DNA of 64,000 bases from VAZQ01 sp963841105. GTDB taxonomy: Bacteria > Pseudomonadota > Alphaproteobacteria > Rhizobiales > Xanthobacteraceae. The notes beneath the pieces are model-generated. The model searched no databases, was not told the origin of the DNA, and saw only the letters and a program-made list of their open reading frames with translations. How positions within the stretch are numbered: the stretch's first letter is position 1; every line of letters starts with the position of its first letter. Shown here one piece after another: positions 1 through 9,142 of the stretch. The position numbers and the translations under genes were made by a program. Location: assembly GCA_963841105.1 (NCBI GenBank), contig CAWJCB010000028.1, forward strand, positions 310,001 through 374,000, read 5' to 3'.

Positions 1-179
1 CGATCCGTCACGGTGGGCACGAGAACGTCCGCGCTCTTCATTATTGCCGCCAGCTCGGAGGCGCTAAGCGGGTTGTCCTCGATATTGAGTTGCGCGTCGA
101 ACAGCTCGCGCATGCGGGTTTCGACTCGGTCCGGGAGCTTGCGCGTCACAACGACAAGCGGCTTTTTCCGGTTTGCCAT
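1..179 (-). CDS. 2-hydroxyacid dehydrogenase (D-glycerate dehydrogenase / glyoxylate reductase type), N-terminal part only
   Basis: Only the first 59 residues lie in the window; the gene runs off the left edge. The protein starts MANRKKPLVVVTRKLPDRVE, typical of the N-terminal catalytic lobe of GyaR-type NAD(P)-dependent 2-hydroxyacid dehydrogenases, which reduce glyoxylate or hydroxypyruvate in the cytoplasm. The Rossmann domain and catalytic residues are outside the window, so substrate choice cannot be judged. The family call rests on this short segment and on the neighbourhood: in Bradyrhizobium-like genomes a D-glycerate dehydrogenase precedes the SH3 gene, irr and fabA. It is divergent from the SH3 gene with about 206 bp between the starts. 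Confidence 0.72.
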   Translation of the reverse strand, partial: MANRKKPLVVVTRKLPDRVETRMRELFDAQLNIEDNPLSASELAAIMKSADVLVPTVTD

Positions 180-385
180 GGTTCGAATCCTAGCCGCGCC
201 GTCCTGCCCCGGCAAAGCTACGATGGCTCCTCATTCAGGTCTCCTTAACCCGCGTGGCGGAGACTGCCCTTCCTGCCGGCGGGCTCGCAAATCTCTGTAA
301 CAGATGGAAGCGCGAAGACAAGCGCCTCCACCCCTTCCGCAGAAGCCGCCTATCCCTGCCGCCGTGAACCCGTGCAAACCATGAC

Positions 386-934
386 ATGATCGCGAATCGC
401 AGCTTCCACATCGCACAATGGTGGCGCTTACCGGCACTGGCGGCCGGGAGCGCAATGCTGCTTCTCAATGCGGCTCACGCCGGAGCAGACGCGGGCGCCG
501 GCCCAAAGAGCGGCCTTCCCATGCCGCGCTTCGTCAGCCTCAAGCCGGATCGCGTCAATGTCCATGGCGGACCTACCCGCGATCACGAGGTCACCTTCGT
601 CTATACTCGGGCTGGTCTGCCGGTGGAGATCACTGCCGAATCTGATAATTGGCGCCGCATTCGCGACTGGGAGGGCTCCGAGGGTTGGGTTTATCACTCG
701 CTCCTGTCCGGCAAGCGGACCGTGCTGGTTTCGCCCAAGGACAAGAACCAGCTCGTTGCGCTGCACGACAAGGCGGATACCAATAGCGCAGTTGTGGCGC
801 AACTTCAGGCCGGCGTAATGGCCTCCGTGAAACGCTGCAGCGGCTCCTGGTGCCGAATTACCGGGGCGCGTTTCGACGGTTGGGTGGTGCAGGAGCAACT
901 CTGGGGCGTGTACGTCAACGAAAAGTTCGAGTGA
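386..934 (+). CDS. exported SH3-domain protein
   Basis: This 182-residue protein has a signal peptide (positive N-terminus, hydrophobic stretch ending near AAHAGA, about residue 32) followed by two SH3-like segments. The first, about residues 48-115, contains the N-V-(R/H)-x-G-P signature and a W-(R/V)-x-I pattern. The second, about residues 120-178, contains CSGSWCRI and GWV. Such bacterial SH3 proteins are periplasmic and are thought to bind cell wall or partner proteins; no enzymatic residues are seen. It lies between a 2-hydroxyacid dehydrogenase and irr, its usual place in Bradyrhizobium-like genomes. The start gives a clean signal peptide. The specific role is unknown. Confidence 0.85.
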   Translation: MIANRSFHIAQWWRLPALAAGSAMLLLNAAHAGADAGAGPKSGLPMPRFVSLKPDRVNVHGGPTRDHEVTFVYTRAGLPVEITAESDNWRRIRDWEGSEGWVYHSLLSGKRTVLVSPKDKNQLVALHDKADTNSAVVAQLQAGVMASVKRCSGSWCRITGARFDGWVVQEQLWGVYVNEKFE

Positions 935-1012
935 GCAGGCGCGCGGGTTTCCAGGCCGTTCCGCTCAGAGCGACTCCTCACCTGCGCGCCAAAGCTGCCG
1001 TACCGCGTAACC

Positions 1013-1525
1013 TCAGGACGCCGAGGGACGAGGCTTGCGGCGCAATCGCACCACCACATCGATGCGCGTAACAATGTAGCCTTCGGGGGGGATCGGCGTC
1101 CTCCCGACAACCACATCCGAATGCGGAATATCCACGAGATCGTTCTCGCTTTCGATGAAGAAGTGATGATGCTGTGACACGTTGGTGTCAAAATAGGTCT
1201 TCGACCCATCGACTGCGACCTGGCGCAGCAATCCTGCGTCGGTAAACTGGTGCAGCGTGTTGTAGATGGTGGCAAGGGAGACGGTGACCTTGGCTTTGAC
1301 AGCCTCTTCATAGAGCATTTCGGCAGTGACATGCCTGTCGCCTTTGCCGAAAAGCATCCAGCCCAATGCCATGCGCTGACGCGTCGGTCGCAAGCCAACC
1401 TCGCGCAGCATGCTTTTCACGTCATGCCAAGGGCAACCGGTGAGAGCAGCCCGGGAAGGTAGCCCCGGCGCTTCTTTCACGTTTGCATCGGCGCCTGAGA
1501 AATCGAACCGTCGAGACGATGACAT
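1013..1525 (-). CDS. irr: iron response regulator Irr, Fur superfamily
   Basis: This 170-residue winged-helix regulator belongs to the Fur superfamily. In Irr proteins, haem synthesised at ferrochelatase triggers degradation or loss of DNA binding, so they signal iron through haem. Residues 30-35 read GCPWHD, the N-terminal haem regulatory motif with its Cys-Pro (C31) present only in the Bradyrhizobium-type protein. The second haem site, three histidines at about 119-121 (SQHHHFF), is also present. The recognition-helix region contains LRPTRQRMALGW and SLATIYNTLHQF. I chose the ATG at 1525 because it leaves a short leader before the motif; an in-frame upstream ATG gives a longer, unlikely N-terminus. 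It is divergent from fabA. Confidence 0.93.
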   Translation of the reverse strand: MSSSRRFDFSGADANVKEAPGLPSRAALTGCPWHDVKSMLREVGLRPTRQRMALGWMLFGKGDRHVTAEMLYEEAVKAKVTVSLATIYNTLHQFTDAGLLRQVAVDGSKTYFDTNVSQHHHFFIESENDLVDIPHSDVVVGRTPIPPEGYIVTRIDVVVRLRRKPRPSAS

Positions 1526-1560
1526 CGGGAAATGCCTGAATCCTTTTGCCGTACGGAATG

Positions 1561-1595
1561 GTTGCATTTGTAACATATCACCCCATAGATGCAAC
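1561..1595. promoter_or_regulatory. inverted repeat GTTGCAT-N21-ATGCAAC between irr and fabA
   Basis: Perfect 7-bp arms (GTTGCAT at 1561-1567 and ATGCAAC at 1589-1595) lie in the divergent irr/fabA intergenic region, about 36-70 bp upstream of the irr start codon. The spacing puts arm centres about 28 bp apart, close to three helical turns, which could suit a dimeric regulator. It does not resemble the ICE motif known for Irr, and 7-bp arms can occur by chance. Confidence 0.25.
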
Positions 1596-1718
1596 TGTCT
1601 CGCAACTGGACCGCGGCAGGGTCTTCCCGGCGCCGCGATGGGTGGTTTTGTCACCCCTGACGCCTATGTTAAGTCTTTCCGCAAGCAATCTGATTGGTTG
1701 ACCATGGACGCAGGGCTA

Positions 1719-2252
1719 ATGGAGAATCGGCGCACCAGTTTTGGCTATGACGAGCTCCTGGCTTGTGGGCGAGGCGAGTTATTCGGCGCCGGCAATGCGC
1801 AGCTGCCCCTTCCTCCCATGCTGATGTTTGATCGCATTTCGGAGATTGCCGAGGCCGGCGGCCAATACGGAAAAGGCGTCGTGCGCGCTGTGCTGGAGCT
1901 GCGCCCGGATCTCTGGTTCTTTCCCTGCCACTTCAAAGGCGATCCGGTCATGCCGGGATGCCTTGGCTTGGACGCCTTGTGGCAGCTGCTGGGCTTCTTT
2001 CTCGGCTGGCTGGGGGCTCCGGGCAGAGGCCGTGCACTCGGGCTCGGTGAGCTCAAGTTCTCCGGTCAGGTGCTGCCCACCGTAAAGAACGTCGTATATG
2101 GTATCGACATCAAGCGGGTGATGCGTTCGAAGCTGGTGCTCGGCATTGCAGACGGTTGGCTCTCGGCCGATGGTTCCATCATCTACCGAGCGATGGACCT
2201 CAAGGTCGGCCTGTTCCGCGATCAGGCGGCTTTTCAGCCGACAGGAGGCTGA
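1719..2252 (+). CDS. fabA: 3-hydroxydecanoyl-ACP dehydratase/isomerase FabA
   Basis: FabA dehydrates 3-hydroxydecanoyl-ACP and isomerises the trans-2 product to cis-3, the entry point to anaerobic unsaturated fatty acid synthesis in the cytoplasm. The 177-residue hotdog-fold protein has the normal length and the catalytic pair H71 (in CHFKGDPVMPG) and D85 (in CLGLDALW), matching the E. coli H70/D84 arrangement. The ATG at 1719 gives the usual N-terminus; one more in-frame ATG lies 15 bp upstream. fabB and fabI follow on the same strand, forming the unsaturated-lipid block. It is divergent from irr. Confidence 0.96.
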   Translation: MENRRTSFGYDELLACGRGELFGAGNAQLPLPPMLMFDRISEIAEAGGQYGKGVVRAVLELRPDLWFFPCHFKGDPVMPGCLGLDALWQLLGFFLGWLGAPGRGRALGLGELKFSGQVLPTVKNVVYGIDIKRVMRSKLVLGIADGWLSADGSIIYRAMDLKVGLFRDQAAFQPTGG

Positions 2253-2393
2253 TCCCATGGGCGATCCTATGGGTTCGGCCGGCCCGGTAGCCATAGATCG
2301 GGTGCGAAGGCATGGTGCAAAGGCGCCCGGCAGATCAACCTCGGGCGCGAGGCGCACTCCCCGTATGGATCACGCCGCAAGCGAGGTAGGGGG

Positions 2394-3611
2394 ATGAGGC
2401 GGGTGGTCGTCACCGGGATGGGAATCATCTCGTCCATCGGTAACAATACCCAGGAGGTCCTTGCCAATTTGCATGAGGCAAAACCCGGGATTTCCCGTGC
2501 CGAGCGCCAAGCGGAGCTTGGATTTCGCTCTCAGGTGCACGGCGCGCCGACGCTCATTCCCGACGAGGTGATTGACCGTCGCGCCATGCGTTTTCTCGGC
2601 GGCGGCGCCGCATGGAATCACGTTGCCATGGAGCAGGCCATCCGCGATGCGGGGCTGGAGCCGGGCGAAGTATCGCACGAGATGACCGGGATCATCATGG
2701 GATCCGGAGGGCCCTCCACACGGGCGATCGTGGATGCAGCCGATATTGCGCGCAGCAAAAGCCCGAAACGTGTGGGGCCGTTTGCCGTGCCAAAGGCCAT
2801 GTCCTCAACCGCATCTGCGACACTGGCCACCTGGTTCAAGATCAAGGGTGTGAACTATTCCATCTCTTCCGCGTGCGCGACCTCGAACCACTGCATCGGT
2901 AACGCCATGGAAGTGATCCGGATGGGCCGTCAGGATGTGATTTTCGCCGGCGGATGCGAGGAGCTCGATTGGACGCTGTCCGTGTTGTTCGACGCCATGG
3001 GCGCGATGTCGTCCAGCTTTAACCAAACCCCCGAGAGGGCCTCACGCGCCTACGATGCCGGCCGCGACGGATTTGTAATTGCCGGAGGAGCAGGAGTTCT
3101 GGTCCTTGAGGAGCTCGATCACGCCAAGGCGCGAGGCGCGCGCATTTATGCCGAGGTCGCTGGTTATGGTGCGACGTCCGACGGGTTTGACATGGTCGCC
3201 CCGTCCGGCGAAGGCGCCGTGCGGTGCATGCGCATGGCATTGAGCGAGATCAAGCTGCCGGTTGACTACATCAACCCGCATGCGACCTCGACCCCGATCG
3301 GCGACCTCAAAGAGATCGAGGCCATCCGCGAAGTATTTGGCGATGCCTGTCCGCCGATTGCCGCGACAAAATCATTGACTGGGCATTCGCTCGGGGCGGC
3401 GGGCGCGCAAGAGGCAATCTACTCCATTCTGATGATGAACAACGGATTCATCTGCGAAAGCGCCAATATCGAGCAACTCGACCCGGCTTTCGCGGACATG
3501 CCAATCGTTCGCGAGCGGCGCGATGGCGTGAAGCTCGGCTGCGTGCTGTCGAATTCATTCGGCTTCGGCGGCACGAACGCCTCGTTGGTGCTCAAGCGTG
3601 TGGACGCCTGA
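2394..3611 (+). CDS. fabB: 3-oxoacyl-ACP synthase I FabB
   Basis: FabB is the elongating ketosynthase that works with FabA to extend cis-3-decenoyl-ACP. The 405-residue thiolase-fold protein shows the Cys-His-His triad: C161 in SISSACATSN, H296 in NPHATSTPIGD and H331 in LTGHSLGAAG. The glycine-rich C-terminus FGFGGTNASLVLK is also typical. The start codon follows an AGGTAGGGGG purine stretch. It lies 141 bp after fabA, a larger gap than usual; I see no gene in that gap. fabI follows after about 65 bp. Confidence 0.97.
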   Translation: MRRVVVTGMGIISSIGNNTQEVLANLHEAKPGISRAERQAELGFRSQVHGAPTLIPDEVIDRRAMRFLGGGAAWNHVAMEQAIRDAGLEPGEVSHEMTGIIMGSGGPSTRAIVDAADIARSKSPKRVGPFAVPKAMSSTASATLATWFKIKGVNYSISSACATSNHCIGNAMEVIRMGRQDVIFAGGCEELDWTLSVLFDAMGAMSSSFNQTPERASRAYDAGRDGFVIAGGAGVLVLEELDHAKARGARIYAEVAGYGATSDGFDMVAPSGEGAVRCMRMALSEIKLPVDYINPHATSTPIGDLKEIEAIREVFGDACPPIAATKSLTGHSLGAAGAQEAIYSILMMNNGFICESANIEQLDPAFADMPIVRERRDGVKLGCVLSNSFGFGGTNASLVLKRVDA

Positions 3612-3677
3612 TATGCGACGCAAGTGATGAATATGCGAGAAAAGGCATAGGCCAGGGTGATAGAGTTGGAACGCACG

Positions 3678-4521
3678 ATGCAGCTGATGCAAGGCAAGCG
3701 CGGCTTGATCATGGGGGTCGCCAACGACCATTCCATTGCCTGGGGAATTGCCCGGGCTCTTGCCGCACATGGCGCGACGCTCGCCTTCACCTACCAGGGC
3801 GAGGCGCTGGGCCGCAGGGTGAGGCCCTTGGCGCAGTCGGTCGGCGCGTCATTCGTGCTGCCCTGCGACGTGGAACAGGTTGCGTCGATCGACGCCACTT
3901 TTGCCGCCATTGCCGAGAAATGGGGCTCACTCGACTTTCTGGTGCACGCGATCGCATTCTCCGACAAGAAAGAGCTCAAAGGCCGCTACGCCGACACAAC
4001 GCGCGAGAATTTCATTCGTACCATGATCATTTCCTGCTTCTCCTTCACCGAAGCGGCAAAGCGGGCAGTGGCGCTGATGCCCGCAGGCGGCAGCATTTTG
4101 ACGTTGACCTACAATGGCGGCCAACGGGCGATGCCGAATTACAACGTCATGGGAGTGGCCAAGGCGGCATTGGAATCGTCGGTTCGCTATCTCGCAGTTG
4201 ACTTTGGGCCGGCGGCCGTTCGCGTCAACGCCATCTCAGCCGGACCGATCCGTACGCTTGCGGGCGCCGGCATCGGCGATGCGCGCCAGATGTTTGCCTT
4301 CCAATACCGGCATGCGCCGCTGCGGCGCGGCGTGACCTTGGACGAGATCGGCGGCGCCGCTCTCTACCTGCTTTCGGACCTGTTCGACGGGGGTGACAGG
4401 GAACATCCACTTTGTGGATTCCGGTTACAACATCATCGCCATGCCCCATCCCGCCGCTTTGAAGGACGGCCAGGACTTCGACCCCAGCAATGGGGAGCAG
4501 GCCAAGGATGCGGCGCAATAG
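3678..4521 (+). CDS. fabI: enoyl-ACP reductase FabI, reading frame broken near the 3' end
   Basis: FabI catalyses the NADH-dependent last step of fatty acid elongation. The SDR-type protein contains the atypical nucleotide loop GVANDHSIAWGIA, the FabI catalytic Tyr-(x6)-Lys pair (Y155 and K162 in PNYNVMGVAKAAL) and upstream Y145. After residue SDLFDG the frame is lost. Reading with one G fewer in the five-G run at 4389-4393 restores GVTGNIHFVDSGYNIIAMP, the conserved family C-terminus, to a TAG at 4519-4521 (280 residues). As given, translation would run to 4526 with an unrelated tail. ATG 3678 fits the family start; a GTG at 3657 is possible. I treat it as a real gene with a probable sequence error. 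Confidence 0.9.
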
Positions 4522-4638
4522 CTTGAATACTGGCAGCGCAGGCGGAGCCACTTTAGCCAGTTGGGCTTTGCCGGAGCCCACGCCGCCCGGCTGATTCAGC
4601 CGGTCCCTTCCGGTGGGTAGGATACAGGGCGCCGATCG

Positions 4639-6061
4639 ATGCCGATGAGCCGATTGCGCGATCTGGTGGGCCGTGAGCGCAGGCAGGGCATCCAATTGCC
4701 CGAGTGGCTCGAGCGTTGGGTTTCCGTCGGGATCGTGTCACAGGACGAGCGGGTCATCCGGCGCCAGCGCTGCGTCAATGTTGCCGCTTTTGCTATGATC
4801 GCGACGACGTTCTCGCACCTGATCATAAACTCGGCGCATGACTTTCGCGGGCTCCTCCCCGTCAATGCCGATAACGTCGTGATGTTCGCGGGAGCGTTGC
4901 TGGTTCCTCGCTTGCACCGCTTCGGGGAACATGCCGGCGCAGTCACGCTCCTTCTCCTGATCCTGTTCGGGCACACGCTCATCGTGTGGCTATTCGGGCT
5001 CGCCAGCGAGCTGCAGGTCTATTTCACCCTTGCCGGCGCGATCTTGTTTTTCTTCGGCGTGCAGAACTGGCGGATGTCCCTTGCTTTCTTCGGCGTATTC
5101 CTGATCGCGCTGTTGTTCACACTGAACTTCGCGCCGGTTGCCGGACTGGTCATTCCCTGGGACAGCGAGTTTCGATATCTGCTGTCGACCCAGGCCATGG
5201 TTACCACCTTCGTGATCAATGCGGCCCTCCTGTTCTACGCCCTCGCCTCGCTGCAACGCGCCGAGATTGATCTGCAGGATCAGCATGAGCGCTCCGAGGC
5301 TCTTATTGCGACCGTCATGCCACCCGCAATTGCGGCCCGACTCAAATCGGGAGGGGCGGAGCGCATTGCCGACCGCATCGAGACGCTGAGCGTCATGTTC
5401 GCCGATCTCACCGGATTCACGCAGGCGGCGCACGCCCTGGCGCCGGAGGACGTCGTGGACTTTCTGGACCAACTGGTTCGCAGTTTCGACGCGCTGTGCG
5501 AAGAGCACGGGGTGGAGAAGATAAAAACGATCGGCGACTGCTATATGGCTGCCGCCGGCTTCGACGGCGAGGCCGCCAAGGGCGCCGAGGCGGTCGGCCA
5601 TCTGGCGCTGAGCATGCTCAAAGACGTCGATCGCCAGCCTCTGCTCGGAGGACGCAAGCTTAATCTGCGCATTGGCATTCATTGCGGGCCGGCAACGGCG
5701 GGCGTCATCGGCGACACGCGTTTCTCCTACGACGTATGGGGCGACGCTGTGAATACCGCTTCGCGCATGGAGTCCCATGGATTGCCGGGCCGCATCCATG
5801 TGAGCGAGCAATTTCGTGATCTGACCGCGGCTGCGTTCACATTCGAAGATTCTCGGATCAACCGAGATCAAGAGCATCGGGCAGACCAGGACATTCCTTC
5901 TGCTCGGCGAAGCAGCCCCGTGCGCAGGAAACTCGGCGGTCGGCATTTCCGAATCGGAGCAAATTCCGATCGCCTTCTGCGGTACCGTGGGTCCATGCCT
6001 TTCTTCAAGCACGTCGGAAAGCGCAGACGTAGATGGCGGGGACATGTCGCATAGGCGCTAA
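4639..6061 (+). CDS. membrane-anchored class III adenylate/guanylate cyclase, frame broken near the 3' end
   Basis: The N-terminal half (about residues 45-205) holds roughly six hydrophobic segments; the C-terminal half is a class III nucleotide cyclase catalytic domain. It starts at about residue 245 with LSVMFADLTGFT (first metal-binding Asp) and contains KIKTIGDCYMA and DVWGDAVNTASRME. The product would be cAMP or cGMP made at the inner membrane face. At 5848-5854 the string AGATTCT shifts the frame. With one T removed, the domain ends normally (TEIKSIGQTRTFLLLGEA) and stops at 6059-6061, giving 473 residues. Read literally, it ends at 6054 with an Arg-rich unrelated tail. It lies downstream of fabI. 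Confidence 0.85.
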
Positions 6062-6090
6062 GATTAAGGCAGCACTTACAAACTCTTAGT

Positions 6091-6210
6091 TGTCATCGTC
6101 CGCGAAGGCGACGATCCAGTAGCCGCCGGACGGAGGTGGTCTTGCCGCTTTCCCGCAATCGCGAGCGCATAGACTACTGGATGCCCCGCATGCGTGCGCG
6201 GGGCATGACG
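6091..6210. repeat. REP-like paired-hairpin element, copy A
   Basis: Two palindromes face each other around a spacer. The left unit has TCATCGTCCGCG...GACGATCCAGTA; the right unit has TACTGGATGCCCCGC... GCGGGGCATGACG. The outer ends (TCAT / ATGACG) and inner ends (ATCCAGTA / TACTGGAT) match those of the copies at 38.4, 41.6, 48.7 and 51.6 kb. It separates the convergent 3' ends of the cyclase gene and pnp, so it may act as a bidirectional terminator or mRNA 3' stabiliser. Confidence 0.8.
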
Positions 6211-6229
6211 CCGGTCAGGGGGAAGCGCT

Positions 6230-8410
6230 CTACTCCCCGCCCACCGCAGCCTCGCGTTGCTCAAAGCCGCGTTGCTGCTCGCCCTCGGCCTTCTGCTTGG
6301 CTTCGATGTCCTCTCCAGTTGTCTGGTTGACGACCTTCATCGAAAGGCGCACCTTGCCGCGCTCGTCAAACCCGAGAAGCTTGACCTTGACCTTGTCGCC
6401 TTCCTTCACCACGTCGGTCACCTTCTGCACCCGACGCGGCGCGAGCTGGCTGATATGCACCAGTCCATCTTTGGCGCCGAAGAAGTTCACGAAGGCGCCG
6501 AAGTCCATGACCTTGACCACGGTGCCCTCATAAACGTGACCGATCTCCGGCTCGGATGCGATCGATTTGATCCAATTGATCGCCGCCTTCATGGCGTCGC
6601 CGTTGGCGGAAGCGACCTTGACCGTTCCGTCATCGGAGATGTCGATCTTCGCTCCGGTCTTCTCCACGATCTCGCGGATCACCTTGCCCCCGGAGCCGAT
6701 CACCTCCCGGATCTTATCGACGGGAATGTTGAACACCTCGATGCGCGGCGCGTGCTCCCCGAGTTGCTCACGGTGTTGTGTGAGCGCCTTGGCCATCTCG
6801 CGCAAGATGTGCATGCGCCCGTCCTTCGCCTGCGCGAGCGCAACGCGCATGATCTCTTCGGTGATCCCCGCAATCTTGATGTCCATCTGCAGCGAGGTGA
6901 CGCCACGCTCCGTGCCTGCGACCTTGAAATCCATGTCGCCGAGATGATCCTCATCGCCCAGGATATCGGAGAGCACGGCATAACGCTCCTTCTCGAGAAT
7001 GAGGCCCATTGCAATGCCGGCGGTCGGACGCTTCATCGGCACGCCCGCATCCATCAACGCCAGCGAGGTGCCGCACACCGTGGCCATCGACGAGGAGCCG
7101 TTGGATTCCGTGATTTCTGAGACGACGCGCAGCGTATACGGGAACTCGTGATGCGCCGGCAGCACGGGGTGGATGGCACGCCACGCGAGCTTGCCGTGGC
7201 CGATCTCCCGTCGGCGAGGGCCTCCCATCCGGCCGGTCTCGCCCACCGAAAATGGCGGAAAATTATAGTGGAGAAGGAATGTCTCCTTGTACGTACCCTG
7301 AAGCGCGTCGATCCATTGCTCATCCTCACCTGTGCCGAGCGTCGCCACGACCAGCGCCTGCGTCTCGCCGCGGGTGAACAAAGCCGAGCCGTGGGCGCGC
7401 GGCAGCACGCCGACCTCTGACACAATCGGACGCACCGACTTCACGTCGCGTCCGTCGATGCGCTGCCCGGAATCGAGAATATTCCAGCGCACGATCTTCG
7501 CTTCGAGCTTCTTGAAAACATTGGCGACCTGCTGCTTGCTATGCGGCGGATCCTGCACTCCGTCGGGACAGAGACGCGCCAGGACCTTGGCCTTGGCCGC
7601 GTCAATCTCGTTGTGGCGTTGCTGCTTGTCCGCAATCGCGTAGGCAGCGCGCAAGTCCCGCTCGACGAGGGCGAGCATTTCCTTTTCCAGCGGCTCGGTG
7701 TCGGTGACCTGTACCTCGCACGGTTCCTTTGCCGCCTTTTCAGCCAATCGGATAATCGCATCGATCACCGGCTGAAAGTGGCGGTGGCCGAACATGACGG
7801 CGCCGAGCATGAGGTCTTCGGTCAATTCCTTCGCTTCGGATTCCACCATCAGCACGGCGTCTTGCGTCCCGGCCACGACGAGGTCAAGCTGACTCTCGGT
7901 CATCTCGTCGAGCTGCGGGTTGAGCACGTATTCATTGTTGATGAAGCCGACCCGGGCGGCTCCGATTGGCCCCATGAATGGCGCGCCGGAAAGCGTGAGC
8001 GCCGCCGACGCCGCTATCATGGCCAGCACGTCCGGATCGTTCTCCAGATCGTGGGAAAGGGTCGTAACGATGACCTGCGTCTCGCGGCGCCAGCCTTCCG
8101 CGAATAGAGGACGCACGGGGCGGTCGATCAGGCGCGAGACCAGCGTTTCCTTCTCGGTAGGACGACCCTCACGCTTGAAATAGCCGCCCGGAATGCGGCC
8201 GGCTGCATAGAATTTCTCCTGATAATCGACGGTGAGAGGCAGAAAATCGATGCCTTCTCTCGGCTCCTTGGCGGCGACGACGGTTGCCAGCACCTTCGAT
8301 TCGCCATAGCTGGCGACAACTGCGCCATCAGCCTGGCGTGCGATCTTCCCGGTCTCTAGGACGAGCTTGCGCCCTCCCCAGTCGAGGTCAACACGATGGA
8401 TATCGAACAT
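6230..8410 (-). CDS. pnp: polyribonucleotide nucleotidyltransferase (PNPase)
   Basis: PNPase degrades RNA 3' to 5' by phosphorolysis and is part of the degradosome. The 726-residue protein shows both RNase PH-like domains, including the FTRGETQALV region and GDEDHLGDMDFKVAGT with the catalytic acidic residues. After these come a KH domain (about 560-620, IREVIGSGGKVIREI) and an S1 domain (about 625-695, GTVVKVMDFGAFV). The length is normal and the frame intact. It lies downstream of rpsO in the same direction with about 250 bp between, the classic rpsO-pnp arrangement; that leader is where PNPase autoregulation acts in other bacteria, and it contains a small CAGCG/CGCTG hairpin near 8581. Confidence 0.97.
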   Translation of the reverse strand: MFDIHRVDLDWGGRKLVLETGKIARQADGAVVASYGESKVLATVVAAKEPREGIDFLPLTVDYQEKFYAAGRIPGGYFKREGRPTEKETLVSRLIDRPVRPLFAEGWRRETQVIVTTLSHDLENDPDVLAMIAASAALTLSGAPFMGPIGAARVGFINNEYVLNPQLDEMTESQLDLVVAGTQDAVLMVESEAKELTEDLMLGAVMFGHRHFQPVIDAIIRLAEKAAKEPCEVQVTDTEPLEKEMLALVERDLRAAYAIADKQQRHNEIDAAKAKVLARLCPDGVQDPPHSKQQVANVFKKLEAKIVRWNILDSGQRIDGRDVKSVRPIVSEVGVLPRAHGSALFTRGETQALVVATLGTGEDEQWIDALQGTYKETFLLHYNFPPFSVGETGRMGGPRRREIGHGKLAWRAIHPVLPAHHEFPYTLRVVSEITESNGSSSMATVCGTSLALMDAGVPMKRPTAGIAMGLILEKERYAVLSDILGDEDHLGDMDFKVAGTERGVTSLQMDIKIAGITEEIMRVALAQAKDGRMHILREMAKALTQHREQLGEHAPRIEVFNIPVDKIREVIGSGGKVIREIVEKTGAKIDISDDGTVKVASANGDAMKAAINWIKSIASEPEIGHVYEGTVVKVMDFGAFVNFFGAKDGLVHISQLAPRRVQKVTDVVKEGDKVKVKLLGFDERGKVRLSMKVVNQTTGEDIEAKQKAEGEQQRGFEQREAAVGGE

Positions 8411-8659
8411 TGCGATTGTCTTTCATGGTTTTTGTGAAGGTGCGAGCGCCATGAGCAGGATGACGAAGCGCCGCCGATGGAGTCCGCGCCGCAAATCGCT
8501 ACAGCAGCCGGCCGTCCTGCCATGGCATTTACCTTCCACTAATCGGACGGGCGATCATTCGACCCGTCTTGGCAAATCGACAGCGCTTTCGCTGCCGGAT
8601 GAAGGGCGGATATGTGCGCAATCCGCTCCAAGCGTGCGCCTGCTTTACGCGCAAACGGT

Positions 8660-8929
8660 TCAGCGACGTATCCCAAGCCGCTCGATCAACGTTTTGTAAC
8701 GCGCGTTGTCGATACGCGCGAGGTAGTCGAGGAGTTGGCGCCGTTGCGATACGAGCTTGAGCAACCCACGCCGGGAATGATTGTCCTTAACGTGTGCCTT
8801 GAAATGCTCGGTGAGACTGCTGATGCGCTCCGAAAGAATAGCCACTTGGACTTCTGGCGAGCCGGTATCGCCCGCCTTGGTTGCATAGGCCTTGATGACC
8901 TCGGCCTTGCGGCCGGACGTTAACGACAT
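8660..8929 (-). CDS. rpsO: 30S ribosomal protein S15
   Basis: The 89-residue protein is full length and has the S15 hallmarks TGSPEVQVAILSERI and HFKAHVKDNHSRRGLLKLVS. S15 binds the central domain of 16S rRNA early in 30S assembly and often represses its own mRNA. It sits between truB (upstream) and pnp (downstream), all transcribed leftward, in the order usual for alphaproteobacteria. Confidence 0.97.
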   Translation of the reverse strand: MSLTSGRKAEVIKAYATKAGDTGSPEVQVAILSERISSLTEHFKAHVKDNHSRRGLLKLVSQRRQLLDYLARIDNARYKTLIERLGIRR

Positions 8930-9020
8930 CGGGTTTCCTGTTTCTGTTAGTGGTTACGGTTGCGTCTGGAGTAGGCGGCCGGAGCCAGGATGTCGTCCAG
9001 CGTGGTCGCCACAACTGCTT

Positions 9021-9042
9021 CGCGCGGGCAACTGCCCGCGCG
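9021..9042. other. strong GC hairpin between truB and rpsO
   Basis: A near-perfect palindrome with 10-bp arms (CGCGCGGGCA, 2-nt loop, TGCCCGCGCG) lies in the 213-bp truB-rpsO gap. No T tract follows on either strand, so it is not a typical intrinsic terminator. A processing site, a pause site or a mRNA-stabilising stem ahead of rpsO are plausible. Confidence 0.5.
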
Positions 9043-9142
9043 GCCACCGTCAATATAGCGAGATTTACTGGGGAATCCAGAGCATTGTTCTCTGCATCGT
9101 GCTCCGGAACGAGCCATTCTCCGTGGAACGGGACATGATCTC

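Noticed and set aside
178..191. GGTTCGAATCC string resembling a tRNA T arm
   Set aside because: There is no flanking acceptor stem, anticodon arm or D arm; it lies at the start of the 2-hydroxyacid dehydrogenase gene.
2253..2393. a small gene between fabA and fabB
   Set aside because: An 83-codon frame crosses this gap but overlaps fabA in another frame and has no family features or ribosome site.
4389..4393. programmed +1 frameshifting in fabI, nusA and metK
   Set aside because: None of the sites has a slippery stop context like prfB, the sites differ between genes, and programmed shifts in so many unrelated core genes are implausible; sequence error explains them better.
6257..7120. 287-codon open frame on the plus strand inside pnp
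   Set aside because: It is the mirror of an intact, strongly conserved PNPase gene and its protein has no recognisable motif.
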